Of a stretch of 64,000 nucleotides of DNA, positions 60,123 through 64,000 are shown in pieces; positions within the stretch are counted from its first letter, which is position 1, and every line of letters starts with the position of its first letter. Made by a program: the position numbers and the translations under genes. The notes beneath the pieces are model-generated. The model did no database searches. It saw only the letters and a program-made list of their open reading frames with translations, and had not been told where the DNA came from. This DNA comes from JAHHTP01 sp964587555 (GTDB lineage Bacteria; Bacillota; Clostridia; Oscillospirales; Ruminococcaceae), in contig CAZPLR010000006.1 of NCBI GenBank assembly GCA_964587555.1, forward strand, positions 10,388-74,387. Direction: 5' to 3'.

Positions 60123-60881
60123 ATGAAAAAGATCCATGTTGCGATGCTGATCGCGCCGATGGGGCATGATGTCGACCGCGTATCGGCGGTGTTCGAGCGC
60201 TGGATGAAAAAAAGCGGTGCGTTTGAAAGCCGGCGCGTCGGCATCTTCCGCGGTGCGAAGCAAAGCGTAATCGATTTTTTGAGCGATGAAAGAAATATCG
60301 CTTGGACAGATGTGTTTTTATTGATGTGCTGCGAGGACGCATTTGATGTAAGAACAAGAAAAATTTTGGAAGACGCAGTAGCAAACGGCAAGGGAATCGT
60401 CTGCTTCCACGGCGTGCATCCGGGATACCGGGATTGGGCGGATATGGAGAAGATGATCGGTCTGCTTTGGCGTGAAGACGCCTCTCACGGCGATTACGAT
60501 TATTTTAAGGTCGAGCCTGCCAAGCCGGAGCATCCGATTATGCGCGGGGTCGAGGCGTTTGAAACGAAGGAAGAGCTTTACTGCGGCTTGAGCAATGTCC
60601 ATCATGTTCCGCTTGAGGTGCTTGCCACCGCGCACTCACCGAAGGAACGTATCTCCCGGCATGGCGCGCCGGGGACCGGACAAGAGGAGCCGGTTTTGAC
60701 CGTCGGCGTATATGGAAAGGGCATTACGGTCGACTTTCTGCTTGGTCATGTTTGGACCTATTACACCGGGCACGGACTGCTTGAGAATACGCTTTTATCG
60801 CTGCGCCCGCCGCAGGTGAGAACACTGCTGCTGCGCAGCTGCGAGTGGGCGGCGCGCGGCGAGATTGTGCTGACCGAGTGA
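60123..60881 (+). CDS. ThuA-like domain protein
   Basis: 252 residues from ATG 60123 (AGAGGGG upstream). The ThuA/DUF1854-like flavodoxin-glutamine-amidotransferase-like fold is suggested by KGIVCFHGVHPGYRDWADME, GLLWREDASHGDYDYF, HPIMRGVEAFETKEELYCGL and the C-terminal GKGITVDFLLGHVWTYYTGH. ThuA proteins occur with sugar catabolic genes and Gfo/Idh/MocA enzymes and are linked to trehalose/sucrose utilisation in rhizobia; the chemistry is unclear. It lies in the carbohydrate module, 38 bp after the regulator-kinase and 13 bp before the GH9 gene. Confidence 0.83.
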   Translation: MKKIHVAMLIAPMGHDVDRVSAVFERWMKKSGAFESRRVGIFRGAKQSVIDFLSDERNIAWTDVFLLMCCEDAFDVRTRKILEDAVANGKGIVCFHGVHPGYRDWADMEKMIGLLWREDASHGDYDYFKVEPAKPEHPIMRGVEAFETKEELYCGLSNVHHVPLEVLATAHSPKERISRHGAPGTGQEEPVLTVGVYGKGITVDFLLGHVWTYYTGHGLLENTLLSLRPPQVRTLLLRSCEWAARGEIVLTE

Positions 60882-60894
60882 GGGAGAAATATCG

Positions 60895-63204
60895 ATGAAT
60901 ATCACAGATGTTTTGCTGAAAACCGGTTTTCTGCATACGCAGATCCCAACCGAATGGTTTAATCAAGGGGATATCGCCAAAACACGCGCCGGGGAACCGC
61001 CGAGGAAGGTTTTCTCCCTTTCCGGAGAGGTCTCTCATCTTGGCAGAGGAAGCCTTGTGCGCAAAGACGGCGTATTTACCGCAAAAGCGCCGATCACCAG
61101 AGAAACTTGGCCGCCGGAGCAGCAGCCGGACGGCGATTATTGCAGCTTCGGTCAAACCGGAATACAGCTTTGTCCGGCACAAACAGACTGGAGAGATTAC
61201 ACCAGACTGCGGTTTGAAGCGCGTCCGATCGGTGTGCTAAACCGTGTGCCAATGCTGTATGTGCAGCTAAAAAATGTCGGCGAGATTGTAATGCCGGATG
61301 AGTTCCTGCGTACTGGGATGCACCAGATTTCGTTGGACTACGGGATATGGAACGACTGCGTCTGGGAGCTGACCGAGCTGCCGCGCGACAAGATTGTCGA
61401 GATGACGATCACGCTGCCGCTGAATGGAACGGATAATGCGCTTGATGGCGAGGTTGGGCTGGAGATTAAAAATATCCGGCTGGAAAAGGCGGGCGCATAC
61501 CAGAACGCCGGCTGGAGCTGCGGCGAGGAGATCGCGTTTTCGCAGTCCGGCTATCGCTTGGGGAGCGGTAAGACCGCTGTAACCATGAAGGCCTGCGATA
61601 CCTTTACATTGGAAGAAAAGGGCGGAGAAAAGACCGTTTATCCGGCAAGATGCGTCGCCTTCCGAGGTGAAAGCTACTATCTGCTTGATTTTTCTGCAAA
61701 AGAAACGCCGGGAGAATACCGTATTACGGCGGGCGAGCAAACGACTGCATGGTTCCCAATCGCAAAAGAGCCGTTTATGCCGGCGATATTAAAGCTTTGC
61801 AATTTCATCTTTGGGGAGCGCTGCGGGTATCCGATTCCGGGTAAGCACGGGCTTTGCCACAGCGACGTTACCGCCGCGCATAACGGCAAAACGATGATCT
61901 ACAATGGCGGCTGGCATGATGCGGGCGACCTTTCTCAACAGACGCTGCAAACCGGCGAAATCACAAGCGCGCTTTACCGCGCGGCCGATTTGGCAAAGGC
62001 AGCAGGGGAAGAACTGCTTTGCGGCCGGCTTTCTGAGGAGGCGCGCTGGGGCGTTGCGTTTTTGTTAAAAACGCGCTTCGGCGACGGTTATCGTGCGACC
62101 AGTGCGGGACTCACCCGCTATACGCGCGGACTTTTGGGCGATATGGACGACGTCTTTGCCCGCTGCCATAACAATGCGTTTGAGAATCTGCTTTTATCCG
62201 CGATCGAGGCGGATGCGGCGGCGCATGAATGCGCTTGTGACCGCAGCCTTTCGGGAGCGCTTTTGCAGGCAGCGAAGGAAGACTTCTTCTTTGGCGTAAA
62301 GGAGCTTCCGCTTGCAATGGAAAAACGTCCTTCCTTCTTTGAGCATTCCTATGCGTCGAGCCTGTCGCTGCATTACGCGGCGCTCGTTTATGCGGCGGCG
62401 GAGCTGTTAAAGCAGGGGCAGGACGCGCAGATTGCGGCGCTGCTTTCGGAATATACGGAAAAGCTGCTTGCCTGCCAAGAAACGGGGAATGCCTTTGCTG
62501 TTTCGGGCTTCTTCTACCGGGATGAAAGCCACGATCAGCCGGTGCATTTTAATCACCAGTCCAGAGAGCAGCTATTTGCACTTGCTTTGTCCGGCGCGTA
62601 TGAAGCGCTTGACGGGGCGTTAAAGGAGCGTGTTCTTGCCGCGATGCAGCGTTACGGAGAATATCTCAAGCAGCTGATGGGGTACGCCTCCCCTTATGGC
62701 ATGATCCCTGCCGGTATCCAGCGCGTCAGCGAGGCGGAGGATGAGAAAACCTTTACGCTGCTGCATTTGATGGCTGACTATGAAAGCCAAAAGCAGAACT
62801 TTATCGCGCAGGTCAAGGAAGGCGTTTATGTCGGCGGCGACGGCTATATCCGGCAGTTTCCAGTCTGGTTCTCCTTCCGGGGGAACACCGCAGTGCATCT
62901 GGCGCAGGGCATGAGCGCGCGTGTGTTAAGTGAAGCGCTTGACGATAAAGAGCTTGCGCAAATTGCCGATGAACAGCTCTACTTTATCTGCGGCAGGAAC
63001 CCGTTTGCGCAGTCGCTGATTTACGGCGAGGGAAGCCGCTTTGCGCCGCAATACGCCGCGCATGCGGGACAGATGGTCGGTGAGATTCCGGTTGGAATTG
63101 AAACCGACGGAAACGCTGATGAGCCGTTCTATCCGGAGGCGGTCAACGCGACCTACAAGGAGGTATGGACCTCCTCTGCCGCAAGATTTTTAGGAACGCT
63201 GTAG
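60895..63204 (+). CDS. Cytoplasmic GH9-like glycoside hydrolase with N-terminal beta domains
   Basis: 769 residues. An N-terminal galactose-binding-like domain (about 55-200: DYTRLRFEARPIG... GLEIKNIRLEKAG) and a CelD-type Ig-like domain (about 205-285) precede an (alpha/alpha)6 GH9 catalytic domain with GGWHDAGDLSQQ (catalytic-base Asp pair), CGRNPFAQSLIYGEG and a C-terminal TYKEVWTSSAARFLGTL, whose Glu fits the acid position. There is no signal peptide, so it is not an extracellular cellulase. It probably cleaves an imported oligosaccharide or glycoconjugate; substrate unknown. The usual PHHR motif is replaced by a different loop. Confidence 0.82.
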   Translation: MNITDVLLKTGFLHTQIPTEWFNQGDIAKTRAGEPPRKVFSLSGEVSHLGRGSLVRKDGVFTAKAPITRETWPPEQQPDGDYCSFGQTGIQLCPAQTDWRDYTRLRFEARPIGVLNRVPMLYVQLKNVGEIVMPDEFLRTGMHQISLDYGIWNDCVWELTELPRDKIVEMTITLPLNGTDNALDGEVGLEIKNIRLEKAGAYQNAGWSCGEEIAFSQSGYRLGSGKTAVTMKACDTFTLEEKGGEKTVYPARCVAFRGESYYLLDFSAKETPGEYRITAGEQTTAWFPIAKEPFMPAILKLCNFIFGERCGYPIPGKHGLCHSDVTAAHNGKTMIYNGGWHDAGDLSQQTLQTGEITSALYRAADLAKAAGEELLCGRLSEEARWGVAFLLKTRFGDGYRATSAGLTRYTRGLLGDMDDVFARCHNNAFENLLLSAIEADAAAHECACDRSLSGALLQAAKEDFFFGVKELPLAMEKRPSFFEHSYASSLSLHYAALVYAAAELLKQGQDAQIAALLSEYTEKLLACQETGNAFAVSGFFYRDESHDQPVHFNHQSREQLFALALSGAYEALDGALKERVLAAMQRYGEYLKQLMGYASPYGMIPAGIQRVSEAEDEKTFTLLHLMADYESQKQNFIAQVKEGVYVGGDGYIRQFPVWFSFRGNTAVHLAQGMSARVLSEALDDKELAQIADEQLYFICGRNPFAQSLIYGEGSRFAPQYAAHAGQMVGEIPVGIETDGNADEPFYPEAVNATYKEVWTSSAARFLGTL

Positions 63205-63222
63205 GGACGGAGGGATAATAAG

Positions 63223-64000
63223 ATGTTTTGTGTCGGCATTGTTGACCTATATGGGGATAATTGGCATACCAATTATTATCCGACCTTCCTGCGCGCCGCC
63301 GCGTTGGAGCTTGGCGTTGATATGGCGGTGAGATATGCGTATTTCTCACAAAATGCCCTTTCTGGGGAAACGCCAAAGCAGTGGTGCGCCCGTATGGGCG
63401 AGGTGACGCTCTGCCCGGATTATGATACGCTGATTGCAAAAAGCGACGCCATCATGGTGATGTGCGCAGATAACGTCTATCCGCATGAGGAGCTTGCAAG
63501 GAAAGCACTTTGCAGCGGCAAGCCGGTATTCTGCGATAAGACCTTTGCGCCGGATATCGACGCGGCAAAGCGGATGTTTGCGCTGGCAAGGGAGCATGGC
63601 ACGCCGGTATTTTCCACCTCGGCGCAGCGTTACTGCCCGGATTTAACCGCCTACTGCAATGCGCAGACAAAGCCCGCAGCCTTTGCCGCCACCACCGGTC
63701 CGGGCGATATCGTCAACTATTCGGTGCATCAGCTTGAGATGCTCGAAGCGGTGATGGGAAGGGGAGCGAAGGAGGTTATGGCGTTTTCGGTTCATTCTTC
63801 GATCACAGCGGTGATCCGGTATGACGGCGAGCGGTATGCTACCTTTGTGCAAAGCCCGAACGCTATTTTTTCGATGGCGGCGTCGGATGATAAGGCGGAT
63901 TGGCAGTCGAACAATAAAGCCACCAATCGCAACATTGCGATCGGCGAGTTTTATATTCCGTTTATGAAAAAAATGATCGCTTTCTTTCAGACCGGCATTC
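63223..64000 (+). CDS. Gfo/Idh/MocA-type oxidoreductase, partial at the window end
   Basis: The first 259 codons are visible and open to the right edge. They read MFCVGIVDLYGDNWHTNYYP, then a Rossmann-like region with YDTLIAKSDAIMVMCADNVYPHEELARKAL and GKPVFCDKTFAPDIDAAKRM, which is the strand-5 EKP-type motif (here CDK) of Gfo/Idh/MocA enzymes. The GxGxxG is atypical (GIVDLYGDN). GGAGGGAT precedes the ATG. These enzymes oxidise, reduce or epimerise sugars and inositols with NAD(P), or act on glycosides. It is the fourth gene of the module. Confidence 0.8.
   Translation, partial: MFCVGIVDLYGDNWHTNYYPTFLRAAALELGVDMAVRYAYFSQNALSGETPKQWCARMGEVTLCPDYDTLIAKSDAIMVMCADNVYPHEELARKALCSGKPVFCDKTFAPDIDAAKRMFALAREHGTPVFSTSAQRYCPDLTAYCNAQTKPAAFAATTGPGDIVNYSVHQLEMLEAVMGRGAKEVMAFSVHSSITAVIRYDGERYATFVQSPNAIFSMAASDDKADWQSNNKATNRNIAIGEFYIPFMKKMIAFFQTGI

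Overview
The window reads as chromosomal DNA of a Gram-positive anaerobe of the class Clostridia, most likely an Oscillospirales/Ruminococcaceae-type gut bacterium (the order is inferred). The support is a complete S10-spc-alpha ribosomal cluster in Firmicutes order with zinc-type S14, L31 and L36, a T-box leader on thrS, a PdaB-like polysaccharide deacetylase, a multi-cluster [FeFe] hydrogenase, PduL as phosphotransacylase, AsnA, tandem M42 peptidases and sigma-A promoters with 17-nt spacers. I see no rRNA or tRNA gene, CRISPR array, prophage or insertion sequence. One scaffold gap of 100 N lies at 5770-5869.

Layout. 1-2.5 kb (-): teichoic-acid-like polymer genes, namely the start of tagD and two CDP-glycerol glycerophosphotransferases. 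2.7-5.3 kb (+): secG and rnr. 5.4-7.8 kb (-): a probable 6S RNA, a DUF1292 protein interrupted by the gap, rpmE and ychF. 8.0-15.4 kb (+): a two-component system with an HtrA protease, a PHP-domain phosphoesterase, a DUF2207 lipoprotein and a small degenerate CPBP protein. 15.5-18.6 kb (-): a lone MazF-type toxin, RNase P RNA, and TGS-less thrS with its T-box leader. 18.6-23.8 kb: fabD (-) diverges from fabH-fabG-fabF-fabZ-acpP (+), with a palindrome between them; no enoyl-ACP reductase or acc genes are present.

23.9-39.8 kb (+): the S10-spc-alpha cluster from rpsJ to rplQ, behind a structured 345-nt leader, including secY, adk, map, infA and rpoA and closed by a terminator. 39.8-44.7 kb (+): polysaccharide deacetylase, [FeFe] hydrogenase, a 37-codon remnant of a methyltransferase gene, and a secreted M6-type metalloprotease. 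44.8-50.1 kb (-): a small unknown protein, a gene-poor 456-bp patch with decayed coding, an SDR oxidoreductase, PduL and a GH38 alpha-mannosidase. 50.2-58.8 kb (+): one long run of murD, two M42 aminopeptidases, a GNAT acetyltransferase, a methionine-gamma-lyase-family PLP enzyme, an ABC exporter and asnA, ended by a terminator.

58.8-64 kb (+): a compact carbohydrate module with its own promoter, in the order XRE-HTH/BadF-type sugar kinase fusion, ThuA-like protein, cytoplasmic GH9 glycoside hydrolase, Gfo/Idh/MocA-type oxidoreductase (cut by the window end). It looks like a self-regulated intracellular pathway for an unknown glycoside and is the best candidate here for an undescribed system.
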